A stretch of DNA of 64,000 nt from Pengzhenrongella sicca (lineage in GTDB: Bacteria; Actinomycetota; Actinomycetes; Actinomycetales; Cellulomonadaceae). The notes under the pieces were generated by a model. It made no database searches. It was not told where the DNA came from and was given only the letters and a program-made list of their open reading frames with translations. Below are positions 43,544-51,948 of this stretch, in pieces (the first letter of the stretch is position 1; each line of letters opens with the position of its first letter). The DNA is taken from contig NZ_CP071868.1 of NCBI RefSeq assembly GCF_017569225.1, positions 2,108,001-2,172,000 of the forward strand, written 5' to 3'. The translations under genes and the position numbers were made by a program.

Positions 43544-45526
43544 TCACGTGGTCGGGAGGAACACTCGCATCGTGGACGGCCCGCGCTGGGCCCACGAGTG
43601 GTAAGGCACCAGGCGCACGGCCAGCGGCGGGGCGTCGTCGGCCGACGACGCCGCGTCGAGGCCCGGCGGGACGTCCCGGTAGGGCAGGCCCTCGCCGGCG
43701 TCCTCCGGCCGGTCCGCGCGGCGGACCTGCACGAACGCGCCGGGTTCGGCGTCCGTGGGGGGCCGCGTCGGGTCCACGCGCAGGTCGTCGAGCGGGCCGG
43801 CGTCGTCCAGGTCGGCGGACTCCAGGCAGAGCACGACCGGCCCGCGCTCGACGGCGACGCACCCGCGCACGGCGTCAATGCGCCGATCTGGCGTCGAGAA
43901 CCGGGGCGCGACGGGCAGGTCGAGCTCGAGCCGCTCGCCGGCCGCGAACGTGCGGTGCACGTCCGCGAACCCGGGCGGGGCCTCGATGCGGCGGCCGTCC
44001 TCGTGCAGCACGGCGCCGGTCGCCCAGCTCGGGATCCGGAAGCGCAGGAGCACGGGGCTATCCGGCGCGGTCACGACGCGGACGACGACCCGCCCGGAGG
44101 CGGGGTAGTCGGTCTCGACCTCGAGGCCCAGGGCGGCGCCGTCGGGCAGGGTGAGCCGGAGCGAGCCCGACGCGTACTGCAGGAGGCTCACCGCGCCGTC
44201 GTCGCCCACGGTCGCGGTGTAGGTCTGCCACGTCGCCAGGGTGCGGGCGACGTTCGTGGGGCAGCAGGACACGTCGAACCACGGTGCCCGCGCCGCCCCC
44301 TCGGCTCGCAGGTTGACGGCGTCGGGCGACGTGGGCTCGCCCGGCGTGCGCTGCTGGAGCGGGTTCGCGTAGAAGAACGCGCGCCCGTCGGGGCCGGGCG
44401 AGGTCGCGATGACGTTGTAGAACGTGCGCTCCATGAGGTCCGCGTAGCGCACGTCGCCGGTCGCGAGGAACAGGCGCCACGACACCATGACCGACGCGAT
44501 CCCGGCGCACGTCTCGCAGTAGGCCCGGTCGGGCGGCAGCTCCCAGTCCTCGCCGAAGCCCTCGTCCTGGTGCCGGGAGCCCATCCCGCCGGTGAGATAG
44601 GTGCGGCGCGAGACCGTGGCGGTCCACTGCCGCTCGAGCGACGCGAGGAGGTCGTCGTCGCCGGTGTCGACCGCGACGTCGACGGCCGCGGCGCTCAGGT
44701 AGAGCGCGCGGACCGCGTGGCCCCGCAGGACCGCGGCGTCCCGCACGGGCACGTCGTCCTGGAAGTAGGACGGCGACAGGAGCGGGATCGGCCGCAGGAG
44801 GCCGCGACCCCGGCGCTCGACGAAGAGGCGGGCCTGTTCGGTGTACCGCGGCTCCGCCAGCGCGCGGCCCAGCTCCGCCAGGCCGAGCTCGATCTCGGGG
44901 TGCCCGCAGATCGCCTCCCGCCGTCCCGGGCCGAACTCGCGACACACCTGGTCCGCGGTTCGGCGCGCGACGTCCACCAGGGCGTCGGCGCCGGTGGTCC
45001 GCAGCCGCGCGACGGCGGCCTGCAGCAGGTGCCCGACGCAGTACAGCTCGTGGCCCATCTCGAGGTCGACGTACCGGCCGCGCTGGCCGGCGTGCCCGAA
45101 GTAGGTGTTGAGGTACCCGTCGTCGTCCTGCGCGCGCGCGATGCGTGCCGTGAGCGCGCGCAGGGTGCGGTCGGTGCCGGGGTCGCCGGTTCGGCCGTAG
45201 TCCCAGGCCAGCGCCTCCATGAGCTTGTAGACCTCGGAGTCGGAGAACTGCCAGCCGGGGCGGCCCGGCCCCGTGGCGCCGTCGGCCACCCGGTCGAAGT
45301 TCGCCAGCCAGCCGAGCCGGTCCATCCACCGCTCGCAGTGCGCGAGCGTCGCGGTGGTGTTGGTCTGCTGCCGGGCCGCCCAGAAGCCGTCCGTCAGCCG
45401 GACCTCCGCGACGCCGACGCCGCGGCGCGAGCCCCGGCGGGGCACGACCGGCCGCCCGCCGGTCGGGTCCAGGCCCGGGTCCGACTGCGGGGAGGTCGCG
45501 GGCGTGGGGGAGTGCGTGATGGTCAT
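43544..45526 (-). CDS. GH127 family glycosidase (beta-L-arabinofuranosidase type)
   Basis: A 660-residue (alpha/alpha)6-barrel enzyme. The zinc-thiolate catalytic site of GH127 is complete: Glu338 and Cys340 in CETCAG, and Cys421-Cys422 in SCCPTN, one of which is the nucleophile. The characterised founder of the family releases L-arabinose from beta-1,2-linked arabinofuranosides such as those of hydroxyproline-rich plant glycoproteins; other specificities exist. No signal peptide, so it acts on imported oligosaccharide. ATG 45526 has AAGGAA five bases upstream; the longer frame to 45586 would overlap the permease. With the CUT1 transporter and GH31 it forms a plant-arabinoside or similar utilisation operon. 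Confidence 0.9.
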   Translation of the reverse strand: MTITHSPTPATSPQSDPGLDPTGGRPVVPRRGSRRGVGVAEVRLTDGFWAARQQTNTTATLAHCERWMDRLGWLANFDRVADGATGPGRPGWQFSDSEVYKLMEALAWDYGRTGDPGTDRTLRALTARIARAQDDDGYLNTYFGHAGQRGRYVDLEMGHELYCVGHLLQAAVARLRTTGADALVDVARRTADQVCREFGPGRREAICGHPEIELGLAELGRALAEPRYTEQARLFVERRGRGLLRPIPLLSPSYFQDDVPVRDAAVLRGHAVRALYLSAAAVDVAVDTGDDDLLASLERQWTATVSRRTYLTGGMGSRHQDEGFGEDWELPPDRAYCETCAGIASVMVSWRLFLATGDVRYADLMERTFYNVIATSPGPDGRAFFYANPLQQRTPGEPTSPDAVNLRAEGAARAPWFDVSCCPTNVARTLATWQTYTATVGDDGAVSLLQYASGSLRLTLPDGAALGLEVETDYPASGRVVVRVVTAPDSPVLLRFRIPSWATGAVLHEDGRRIEAPPGFADVHRTFAAGERLELDLPVAPRFSTPDRRIDAVRGCVAVERGPVVLCLESADLDDAGPLDDLRVDPTRPPTDAEPGAFVQVRRADRPEDAGEGLPYRDVPPGLDAASSADDAPPLAVRLVPYHSWAQRGPSTMRVFLPTT

Positions 45527-45569
45527 GCGGTTCCTTGACGCTAGGGACGGACGGGCGGTGGCTGCGTGG

Positions 45570-46388
45570 TCAGTCCTTGACGGCACCGGCTGTCACTCCC
45601 GCGGCGACGTAGCGCTGTGCGATGACGAGCAGGACCGCCGCGGGGATCGACGCGACCGCCGCCGTGGCCATGATCGAGTTCCACTGCGTGGTGTTGTTGC
45701 CGATGTACGTGTAGATCCCCAGCGTGATCGGGATGAGGTCGCCGTTGCGGTTCAGCGTGGACGCGAAGATGAAGTCCGACCAGGCCCACAGGAACGCGAA
45801 CAGCGAGACGGTGATGAGCGAGTTGCGGCTGATCGGGAGCACGATCGACCGGAAGGTTCGCCACGGGCCCGCGCCGTCGATCGTCGCCGCCTGGAGCAGC
45901 TCCTTCTGGATCCCCGCCATGAACGTCGTCAGGAGCAGGACGCCGAAGGGCACCGCGACGGTCGAGTCGGCGATCACGAGCCCCCAGATGCTGTTCAGCC
46001 AGCCGAGGCGGATGTACATCGAGTAGAAACCCATCGCCATGATCACGCCGGGGATCATCTGCGCGACCAGGAGCACGAAGTTCAGCGTCCCCGCGCCGCG
46101 CAGGTGCAGCTGCGCGAGCGCGTAGGCGGCGGGCGCGGCGATCAGCAGGGTCAGCGCGACCGTGCCCAGCGCGATCAGCAGGCTCGTGCCGAGGTTCGGC
46201 AGCTGCTCGCTGAACACGGCGGTGTAACCCTCGAGCGTCGGGTCCCACGGGAACCAGTGCGGCGGATCGGCGCGCATGTCGCTCGTCTTGGTGAGCGACA
46301 CGTTGACCATCCAGTACACGGGGAAGAGCATCAGCGCGGTGAACACCACGCCGAGCGCCGTCTTCCACCACTCGCGCGGGCCGGTCAT
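45570..46388 (-). CDS. Carbohydrate ABC transporter permease (MalG type)
   Basis: A 272-residue inner-membrane subunit with six predicted spans. The cytoplasmic EAA loop reads LLQAATIDGAGPWRTFRSIVLP, where the ATPase docks, and the C-terminus RYVAAGVTAGAVKD is typical of MalG-like CUT1 proteins. ATG 46388 overlaps the stop of the MalF-type gene by 4 bp. It pairs with that subunit and the lipoprotein to import an oligosaccharide; no ATPase gene is in the operon. Confidence 0.92.
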   Translation of the reverse strand: MTGPREWWKTALGVVFTALMLFPVYWMVNVSLTKTSDMRADPPHWFPWDPTLEGYTAVFSEQLPNLGTSLLIALGTVALTLLIAAPAAYALAQLHLRGAGTLNFVLLVAQMIPGVIMAMGFYSMYIRLGWLNSIWGLVIADSTVAVPFGVLLLTTFMAGIQKELLQAATIDGAGPWRTFRSIVLPISRNSLITVSLFAFLWAWSDFIFASTLNRNGDLIPITLGIYTYIGNNTTQWNSIMATAAVASIPAAVLLVIAQRYVAAGVTAGAVKD

Positions 46389-47380
46389 GATTCCTCCTGG
46401 TGACGCTGCATGCGCAGGTAGACGAACCCGAACACCAGGGCGATCAGGATCAGCAGGTTGCCGACCGCCGCTGCGGGGGAGAAGTCGGGCTGGCCGGTGC
46501 CGAAGGCCTCGCGGTAGGACCACACGGCCAGGGTCGTGGACGCGTCGCCCGGGCCGCCGGTGGTCATGATCCAGATGACGTCGACGACCTTCAGGGTGTA
46601 GATCAGCCCGAGCAGGATCGTGATGCCGGAGACGGGCCGCAGCAGCGGGAACGTGATCAGGCGGAACTTCTGCCAGCCGGACGCGCCGTCCAGGGACGCC
46701 GCCTCGTACACGTCGACCGGGATGTTCTGCAGCCCGGAGTACAGGATGACGAGGTTGAACGGGATCCCCAGCCAGATGTTGGCGATGATGACGGACGCGA
46801 GGGCGGTGTCCGGCGACGTGAGCCAGTTGATCTGCCCGATGTGGAACGCCTGCAGCACGGAGTTCACGATGCCGCTGTCGCTGTTGAGCATCCAGGACCA
46901 GGTCGACGCCGAGACGATCATCGGCAGCAGCCACGGGATCAGGAACATCCCGCGCAGCAGGCCGGACAGGCGGAAGTTCTGGCGGAAGAAGACGGCCAGG
47001 CCGAGGCCGATCGAGTACTGGAACAGGATCGAGACGGCGACGAACAGGCCCGTGTTGACCAGCGCCGTGGTGAACGTGTCGGATCGGATGACGTCGACGT
47101 AGTTCGCCAGCCCGACGTACTCGGCGTTGCCCTGCACGAAGGCACGCGTGGTGTAGTCGTGCACGCTCAGCTCGATGTTGCGGTACAGGGGGATCGCGTA
47201 GAACGCGACGAGGTACGCCAGCAGCGGTGCGGCGAAGCCGGCGGCCGCCCATCTCGTCGCGCGTTCGCGCCGGGAGCCGGAGCCCCTGCGCGGCCCGCGC
47301 GCCGGGGGGACGGACGCCGTGGCGGCCGTCCCCCCGGCGGGTGAGCCGTCCCCGACCGTCACGGTCTGGGTCGTTTTCAT
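46385..47380 (-). CDS. Carbohydrate ABC transporter permease (MalF type)
   Basis: A 331-residue CUT1 permease. A Gly/Arg-rich cytoplasmic leader (about 45 residues) precedes six spans, the first PLLAYLVAFYAIPLY. The EAA loop is VYEAASLDGASGWQKFRLITFPLLRP, followed by the usual GGPGDAS segment. It lies 62 bp downstream of the binding-protein gene and overlaps the MalG-type gene by 4 bp. It forms the translocation pore with that subunit. Substrate is inferred from the GH127/GH31 genes as an arabinose- or xylose-containing oligosaccharide. Confidence 0.92.
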   Translation of the reverse strand: MKTTQTVTVGDGSPAGGTAATASVPPARGPRRGSGSRRERATRWAAAGFAAPLLAYLVAFYAIPLYRNIELSVHDYTTRAFVQGNAEYVGLANYVDVIRSDTFTTALVNTGLFVAVSILFQYSIGLGLAVFFRQNFRLSGLLRGMFLIPWLLPMIVSASTWSWMLNSDSGIVNSVLQAFHIGQINWLTSPDTALASVIIANIWLGIPFNLVILYSGLQNIPVDVYEAASLDGASGWQKFRLITFPLLRPVSGITILLGLIYTLKVVDVIWIMTTGGPGDASTTLAVWSYREAFGTGQPDFSPAAAVGNLLILIALVFGFVYLRMQRHQEES

Positions 47381-47442
47381 GGGTGTACGTCCTCGTGTCG
47401 TCGGTTCTCGCAGCGGTCAGTCGGGACTGTCGGTCGCGGCGG

Positions 47443-48711
47443 TCAGCTCAGCGCGCTCTCGGCCGCCTCCTGCGCCTTCGTGAGCGCGTCGGCCGGAGTC
47501 GCCGAGCCGCTCAGCGCCTCCTGGATCGCGGTCCACAGCTGCTCGGAGATCTTCGGGTAGTCGGTGCCGAGGTCGTCGGAGGTGCGGCCCTTGGCCGCGG
47601 CGACGGCGTCGACCCAGGTCGCGAGCTCGGGGTGCTCGGCGAGGATCTGCTCCTGGCCCGCCACCGTCGGCGGGATGTAGAAGGCGAAGGTGTTGCCGGT
47701 CTCGACGAAGCCGTCGGTCGTGGTCATGCAGTCGACGATCTTCTTGGTCGTCTCGTAGCGGGCCTCGTCCTTCTGGACGGGGGCGGTGATGAACTCCCCG
47801 CCGGTCGGGGCCGGGGCGGCGCCGCCGTCCATGGCCGGGATGGTGATGACGCCCGTGGCGAAGCCGGCCTCGGCGGCCGAGTTGATCTGCCAGGTGCCGT
47901 TGACCGCAAAGCCGAAGTCCCCGGTGAGGAACTCCTCCCACGTCGTGTTCTGGGAGTTGCTGATCACCGAGTTGGGCGCCAGGCCGTCCGTGACCCAGTC
48001 GGTCCACAGCGTGAGGGCGGACACGGCCTCGGGGGAGTCGAGCTCGGCCAGGTCGGCGCCGGCGCCCCAGAACCAGGGCAGGAACTGGAACGAGCCCTCC
48101 TCGGTGCCGATCCCGGCGAACGTGATGCCCTTGTTGCCCGCGGCGGTGACCGTCTCCAGCGCCGCCGTCAGGTCCGCCCAGTCGCTGATCGAGGCCGGAT
48201 CGACCCCCGCGGCGTCCAGCACGTCCTTGTTGTAGTAGAGAGCGAGCGTGTTGGCCCCGATGGGGACGCCGTAGGTGTCGTCCCCGAGCTGGCCGGCCGC
48301 GATGAGGTTCGCGTCGATGTCGGAGATGTCGAGGCCCAGCTCGTCCGTGGTGGTGAGCATCCCGGTGTCCGAGAGCGTGGAGACCGCCGGGTTGTCGAGC
48401 AGGATGATGTCCGGCGCGGTGCCCTCCTGCGCCGAGAGCAGGGCCTGGTTCGTCAGGGCCGTGGTGTCGTAGGCGGTGCGCTCGAGCGTCACGCCGGCGT
48501 CCGTCCCGCAGGCCGCCACGCGCTTGCCCCAGTCGGAGCCGTCGTCGTGCTGCGGGTACGGATCCCACCAGGTGTAGGTGCCCCCGTCTGCGGCCGCGGC
48601 GTCGCCGTCGCCCCCGCTCGAGTCCGAGGAGCAGCCGGCCAGGCCTGCGGCCGCCAGGGCGAGCGCCCCGACGAGGCCGAGGGTGCGAGTCGTCGTCGAT
48701 GTCTTGATCAC
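47443..48711 (-). CDS. Sugar ABC transporter substrate-binding lipoprotein
   Basis: A 422-residue extracytoplasmic binding protein. The signal peptide ends in a lipobox LAGC (lipidated Cys27), followed by a Ser/Gly/Asp-rich tether. The rest is a two-lobed CUT1-type fold with aromatic residues (TWWDPYP, FLPWFWGAG) that may stack on sugar rings. I chose GTG 48711 because AAGGAGG lies about seven bases upstream, giving a normal signal peptide; the upstream extension does not. It is the first structural gene after lacI (100 bp gap) and should deliver the oligosaccharide to the two downstream permeases. Confidence 0.92.
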   Translation of the reverse strand: MIKTSTTTRTLGLVGALALAAAGLAGCSSDSSGGDGDAAAADGGTYTWWDPYPQHDDGSDWGKRVAACGTDAGVTLERTAYDTTALTNQALLSAQEGTAPDIILLDNPAVSTLSDTGMLTTTDELGLDISDIDANLIAAGQLGDDTYGVPIGANTLALYYNKDVLDAAGVDPASISDWADLTAALETVTAAGNKGITFAGIGTEEGSFQFLPWFWGAGADLAELDSPEAVSALTLWTDWVTDGLAPNSVISNSQNTTWEEFLTGDFGFAVNGTWQINSAAEAGFATGVITIPAMDGGAAPAPTGGEFITAPVQKDEARYETTKKIVDCMTTTDGFVETGNTFAFYIPPTVAGQEQILAEHPELATWVDAVAAAKGRTSDDLGTDYPKISEQLWTAIQEALSGSATPADALTKAQEAAESALS

Positions 48712-48811
48712 GTGATTCCTCCTTGAACGCGGTGATGTGCTGGACCACAGGGATGAGGGCATTCCTGTGCCGTGGAGCGGGGTGTGGGAGCGGGCACGGG
48801 TGCCCGCCCGG

Positions 48812-49831
48812 TCACCTCGAGCGGGCCTGCGCGGTGCTTGCGCGGTCGACCAGCTCGGGGGGGATGAAGCGCACGACGTGGGGCTCGTGCAGGCCCGGGT
48901 TCTCGATCCGTCGGACGACCTGCCGCACCGCCATCCGGCCGAGGCGGTCCGGGGCGCTGTCGATCGACGAGTACGGCAGCGAGAACGTCCGGGCGAACTC
49001 GTCGGAGTACCTGCCGATGACCGACAGGTCGGCGGGGGAGGTGAGGCCGCGGGCCTGCAGCACCGCGGGTAGCGCCACGGCGGCGGCCTCGTTGTGGACG
49101 AGCAGCCCGGTCGAGGTCGGGAACCGGTCGAGCACGTCGTTCAGGCACCGGCCGACGGCGGGCTGCTGGGCCTCGCCGTAGACCGCGTGCAGGAGCACGC
49201 CGCGCGCAGCCGCCTGGGCGAGCGCCGCGTCGCGCAGCCGCCACACGTACGCGCCGCCGCGTTCGACGACGTGCTCGGGCTGGGAGATGAGGACGACTTC
49301 GCGGTGGCCCAGGTCGGCGAGGTGATCCACCATCACGCGCCCGGCCTCGGCGAAGTCGAGGTCGAAGACGTCCAGGCCCGTGCAGTCGGCGGGGAGCCCG
49401 ACCAGCGCGCTCGGCTGCGACGCGGTGCGCAGGACCGGCAGGCGAAGGTCGTCGTCCGCGACGTTGAGCAGGATGACGCCGTCGACCATCCGGGAGTCGG
49501 TGATCCGCTCGAGCGACCCGGCGCCGTCGGGGTCGGTGACCATGAGGATGTCGTAGCCCAGCTCGCGGGCCACGTTGGACACCCCGAGCATGTACTGGAG
49601 CATCGCGGGCGCGAACTCGTCCTCGAGGAACTGCACGAGCAGCCCCAGGACGTGCGTCTGCGCCGTCGCGAGCGCACGGGCACCGGCGTTGGGCGTGTAC
49701 CCGAGCTCCCGCACCGCCTCGTCGACCCGCTGGCGGACCTCGAGCGAGATCGCTCGCTTGCCCGACAGCGCGTACGACGCGGTGCTCCGCGATACGCCAG
49801 CCACCCGGGCCACATCACCGATCGTCGCCAT
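48812..49831 (-). CDS. LacI family transcriptional regulator
   Basis: A 339-residue LacI/GalR repressor. The DNA-binding head is TIGDVARVAGVSRSTASYALSGKR (about 3-26) with the hinge region YTPNAGARALATAQT, followed by a periplasmic-binding-protein-like effector domain (LLVQFLEDEFAPAML onward). ATG 49831 is preceded by a perfect 22-bp palindrome at 49846-49867 and an imperfect copy at 49914-49929, predicting autoregulation. As the first gene of the minus-strand operon it should control the binding protein, permeases, GH127 and GH31 through the same sites, relieved by the imported sugar or a product. Confidence 0.93.
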   Translation of the reverse strand: MATIGDVARVAGVSRSTASYALSGKRAISLEVRQRVDEAVRELGYTPNAGARALATAQTHVLGLLVQFLEDEFAPAMLQYMLGVSNVARELGYDILMVTDPDGAGSLERITDSRMVDGVILLNVADDDLRLPVLRTASQPSALVGLPADCTGLDVFDLDFAEAGRVMVDHLADLGHREVVLISQPEHVVERGGAYVWRLRDAALAQAAARGVLLHAVYGEAQQPAVGRCLNDVLDRFPTSTGLLVHNEAAAVALPAVLQARGLTSPADLSVIGRYSDEFARTFSLPYSSIDSAPDRLGRMAVRQVVRRIENPGLHEPHVVRFIPPELVDRASTAQARSR

Positions 49832-49845
49832 TGCTTCTCCTGTTC

Positions 49846-49867
49846 ATCGTCGAACCGGTTCGACGAT
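49846..49867. promoter_or_regulatory. LacI-type operator, perfect palindrome
   Basis: ATCGTCGAACC and GGTTCGACGAT form a perfect 22-bp palindrome with the central CG expected of LacI-family sites. It lies 15 bp upstream of the lacI start codon, so a bound repressor would block initiation or elongation of the whole operon. Confidence 0.85.
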
Positions 49868-49913
49868 ACGCCCACTTTTCCCCACAGCGCAAGCCATTCA
49901 GGTCGTCAATCGA

Positions 49914-49929
49914 GTCGAACCGGTACGAC
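49914..49929. promoter_or_regulatory. Second LacI-type operator, one mismatch
   Basis: GTCGAACCGGTACGAC matches the inner part of the perfect site at 49846-49867 except for one base (A for T). The centres are 65 bp apart, about six helical turns, so cooperative binding or looping by a tetramer or two dimers is possible. Confidence 0.7.
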
Positions 49930-50307
49930 AGTCCCGCCGGGGGCAGCCCTGGCGTCGTCGAAGCGACGCGGGCCTCGCGCGGCCCACCGGGCTGGCCGGT
50001 CACTGTCCGCGCGGAGCGTGGTGCGGAAGGGACGGGAGTGCCGCGATCCGGGGCGTTCCCGTACCTCCCGTCACTCGCGTCACATGCTCCGCGCGGATGG
50101 TCGGATCAGGCCGTGGGAGCTCCCGCGCGGACGGTCAGGATCGGGTACGCGAACCGCAGCGACGCGCGAGTGACGCCTGGTGCTTCTGAGGCCGGCGTGA
50201 AAGCACACGGGCCCCACCCGTCCCATCCGTCACACGTGCGTCGCTGCGGTCCGGGTTGCGGTCCGGGTCCTGGTCCCCAGCCACGGAAAGCGCTCGCCAC
50301 GGCCGAC
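49930..50307. other. Long structured intergenic region between lacI and the MATE gene
   Basis: No gene is supported here. The region holds several inverted repeats: a 23-bp arm at 50153-50175 recurs inverted at 50228-50250 with two mismatches, GACGGGAG (50031-50038) pairs with CTCCCGTC (50065-50072), and the palindrome TCCGCGCGGA occurs near 50006 and 50089 with a related CCCGCGCGGA near 50123. Part of it must contain promoters for the divergent genes; the rest is unexplained. Confidence 0.5.
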
Positions 50308-50321
50308 TCGAAACGATACGA
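50308..50321. promoter_or_regulatory. Possible LacI-type operator upstream of the MATE gene
   Basis: TCGAAACGATACGA resembles the core of the two lacI-proximal operators (TCGAACCGGTACGA) at 12 of 14 positions and keeps the central CG. It is 75 bp before the chosen MATE start. It may place the exporter under the same LacI protein or a related regulator; weak evidence. Confidence 0.4.
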
Positions 50322-50395
50322 TTTACATGCGCAGGACCGGTCGAGCCAGCCCCACGCCGACCCTGTCCGCTCCCGCCCGAGGACCCGCACCGCTC

Positions 50396-51901
50396 ATGAT
50401 CAAGGTTCTGACCACCGGCCGTCCGTGGCGCGTCATCCTCGTGTTCGCCGTGCCGCTGCTGGTGGGCAACGTCGTGCAGCAGCTGTACCAGTTCGTCGAC
50501 GCGATCGTGGTGGGCCGGGTGCTCGGCGTCGACGCGCTCGCCGCGGTCGGCGCGACCGGCAGCCTGCTCTTCCTGCTGCTCGGCTTCGCGTGGGGCATGA
50601 CGGCCGGGTTCGCGATCCCGACGGCGCAGGCGTTCGGCGCGGGCGACGCCGCGGCCGTGCGCCGCTCGGTGGCCACGGGCGCGCTGCTCACCGCTGCGGC
50701 GAGCATCGTCCTCACGGTGGCGGCGCCCCTGCTCACGGGGCCGGCGCTGCGCCTGCTGCGCACCCCGGACGAGCTGATCGGGCAGGCGACGACGTTCGCC
50801 GTCGTGAGCTTCCTCGGCGCGAGCACTGTGATGGCGTTCAACTTCCTCGCGTCGATCATCCGGGCGATCGGGGACTCCCGGACCCCGCTCCTCTTCCTGA
50901 CGCTGAGCTGCGTCGTCAACATCGGGCTGGTCGTCGCGTTCGTCGCCGGCCTCGGCCTGGGGGTCGGGGGAGCGGCCCTCGCGACGGTCGTCTCGCAGGC
51001 GGTGTCCGTGCTGCTCTGCCTGGGCTACGTGCGCCGGTGGGTCCCGGTCTTGCACCTGCGGCGCGACGACTGGCGCGTCACCCGAGCGGACGTCGGCCGG
51101 CACCTGCGGCTCGGCCTGCCCATGGGGTTCCAGATGTCGATCATCGCGATCGGCGCGCTGGCCGTGCAGGTCCGGCTGAACGGCCTCGGCGCCGACGCCG
51201 TCGCCGCGTACACCACGGCCGCGCGGGTCGACGGGCTCGCGATCGCGCTGCTCCAGTCGCTCGGCCTGGCGGTCTCGACGTTCGTCGCGCAGAACCACGG
51301 CGCGCGGCGGCCCGACCGGATCCGGCAGGGCGTCAAGGAGAGCCTGTGGCTGTGCGTCGCCGGATCGGCGGTGCTCGGAGCCGTGCTGATCACTGCGGGT
51401 AGCGCGATCATCGAGCTGTTCGTCGGGCCCGGGCAGGAGCCCATCGTCGAGATGGCCTCCTACCTGCTCTACGTGAACGGCTCGTGCTACGCGCTGCTCG
51501 GCGTGCTCTTCGTGCTGCGCGGGGCCCTCCAGGGCCTCGGCTACACCGTGGTGCCGACCGTGACCGGGACCATCGAGCTGGTCATGCGGGTCGGCGCCGC
51601 GATCGTCCTGGGCGCGGCCTTCGGCTTCAGCGGCGTCGTCTGGGGCAACCCGCTGGCGTGGGTCGGCGCGGTGCTCGTCCTCGTGCCCGCGTACGTCCGC
51701 GCGCAGCGGCGGCTCGTGGCCCCGCTGCGCCCGCGGCCGGGCGACGTCCCGGACCTGCTCATCCTCGAGGGGCCGATCGAGGCCCCGGTCGCTGTCGAAC
51801 AGCTCGCGGCGGGCGCCGACACGCACGGCCCGCACAGCGATCACGCGGGACCAAGTACCCAGATCGCAACACCCACTACATCTAGTGTGACAACTATGTA
51901 G
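50396..51901 (+). CDS. MATE family efflux transporter
   Basis: A 501-residue multidrug-and-toxin-extrusion protein with 12 predicted spans. It opens LTTGRPWRVILVFAVPLLVGNVVQQLYQFVD, the family's usual first segment, which supports ATG 50396 over the in-frame ATG 50327 (that would add a Pro-rich leader). A second half begins near HLRLGLPMGFQMSI, showing the internal two-fold repeat. It uses a Na+ or H+ gradient to export cationic or other small compounds; substrate unknown. The last ~25 residues are Thr/Ser-rich and unlike the rest; their DNA contains an NrdR box for the downstream gene, so the C-terminus may be shaped by the regulatory site. Confidence 0.88.
   Translation: MIKVLTTGRPWRVILVFAVPLLVGNVVQQLYQFVDAIVVGRVLGVDALAAVGATGSLLFLLLGFAWGMTAGFAIPTAQAFGAGDAAAVRRSVATGALLTAAASIVLTVAAPLLTGPALRLLRTPDELIGQATTFAVVSFLGASTVMAFNFLASIIRAIGDSRTPLLFLTLSCVVNIGLVVAFVAGLGLGVGGAALATVVSQAVSVLLCLGYVRRWVPVLHLRRDDWRVTRADVGRHLRLGLPMGFQMSIIAIGALAVQVRLNGLGADAVAAYTTAARVDGLAIALLQSLGLAVSTFVAQNHGARRPDRIRQGVKESLWLCVAGSAVLGAVLITAGSAIIELFVGPGQEPIVEMASYLLYVNGSCYALLGVLFVLRGALQGLGYTVVPTVTGTIELVMRVGAAIVLGAAFGFSGVVWGNPLAWVGAVLVLVPAYVRAQRRLVAPLRPRPGDVPDLLILEGPIEAPVAVEQLAAGADTHGPHSDHAGPSTQIATPTTSSVTTM
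51873..51888. promoter_or_regulatory. NrdR box 1
   Basis: CCACTACATCTAGTGT fits the NrdR consensus (acaCwAtATaTwGtgt). It lies inside the final codons of the MATE gene. Its centre is 32 bp, about three helical turns, from box 2, which is the usual spacing for paired NrdR boxes. Confidence 0.85.
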
Positions 51902-51903
51902 TT

Positions 51904-51921
51904 CACACAAGATCTTGTGTG
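51904..51921. promoter_or_regulatory. NrdR box 2
   Basis: CACACAAGATCTTGTGTG is a perfect 18-bp palindrome whose inner 16 bp fit the NrdR consensus. It begins 3 bp after the MATE stop codon and ends 28 bp before the nrdD start. The pair of boxes predicts repression of nrdDG by NrdR when dATP is abundant. Confidence 0.88.
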
Positions 51922-51948
51922 AGAAGGCGTCTGGATCGAGGAGCTGTC

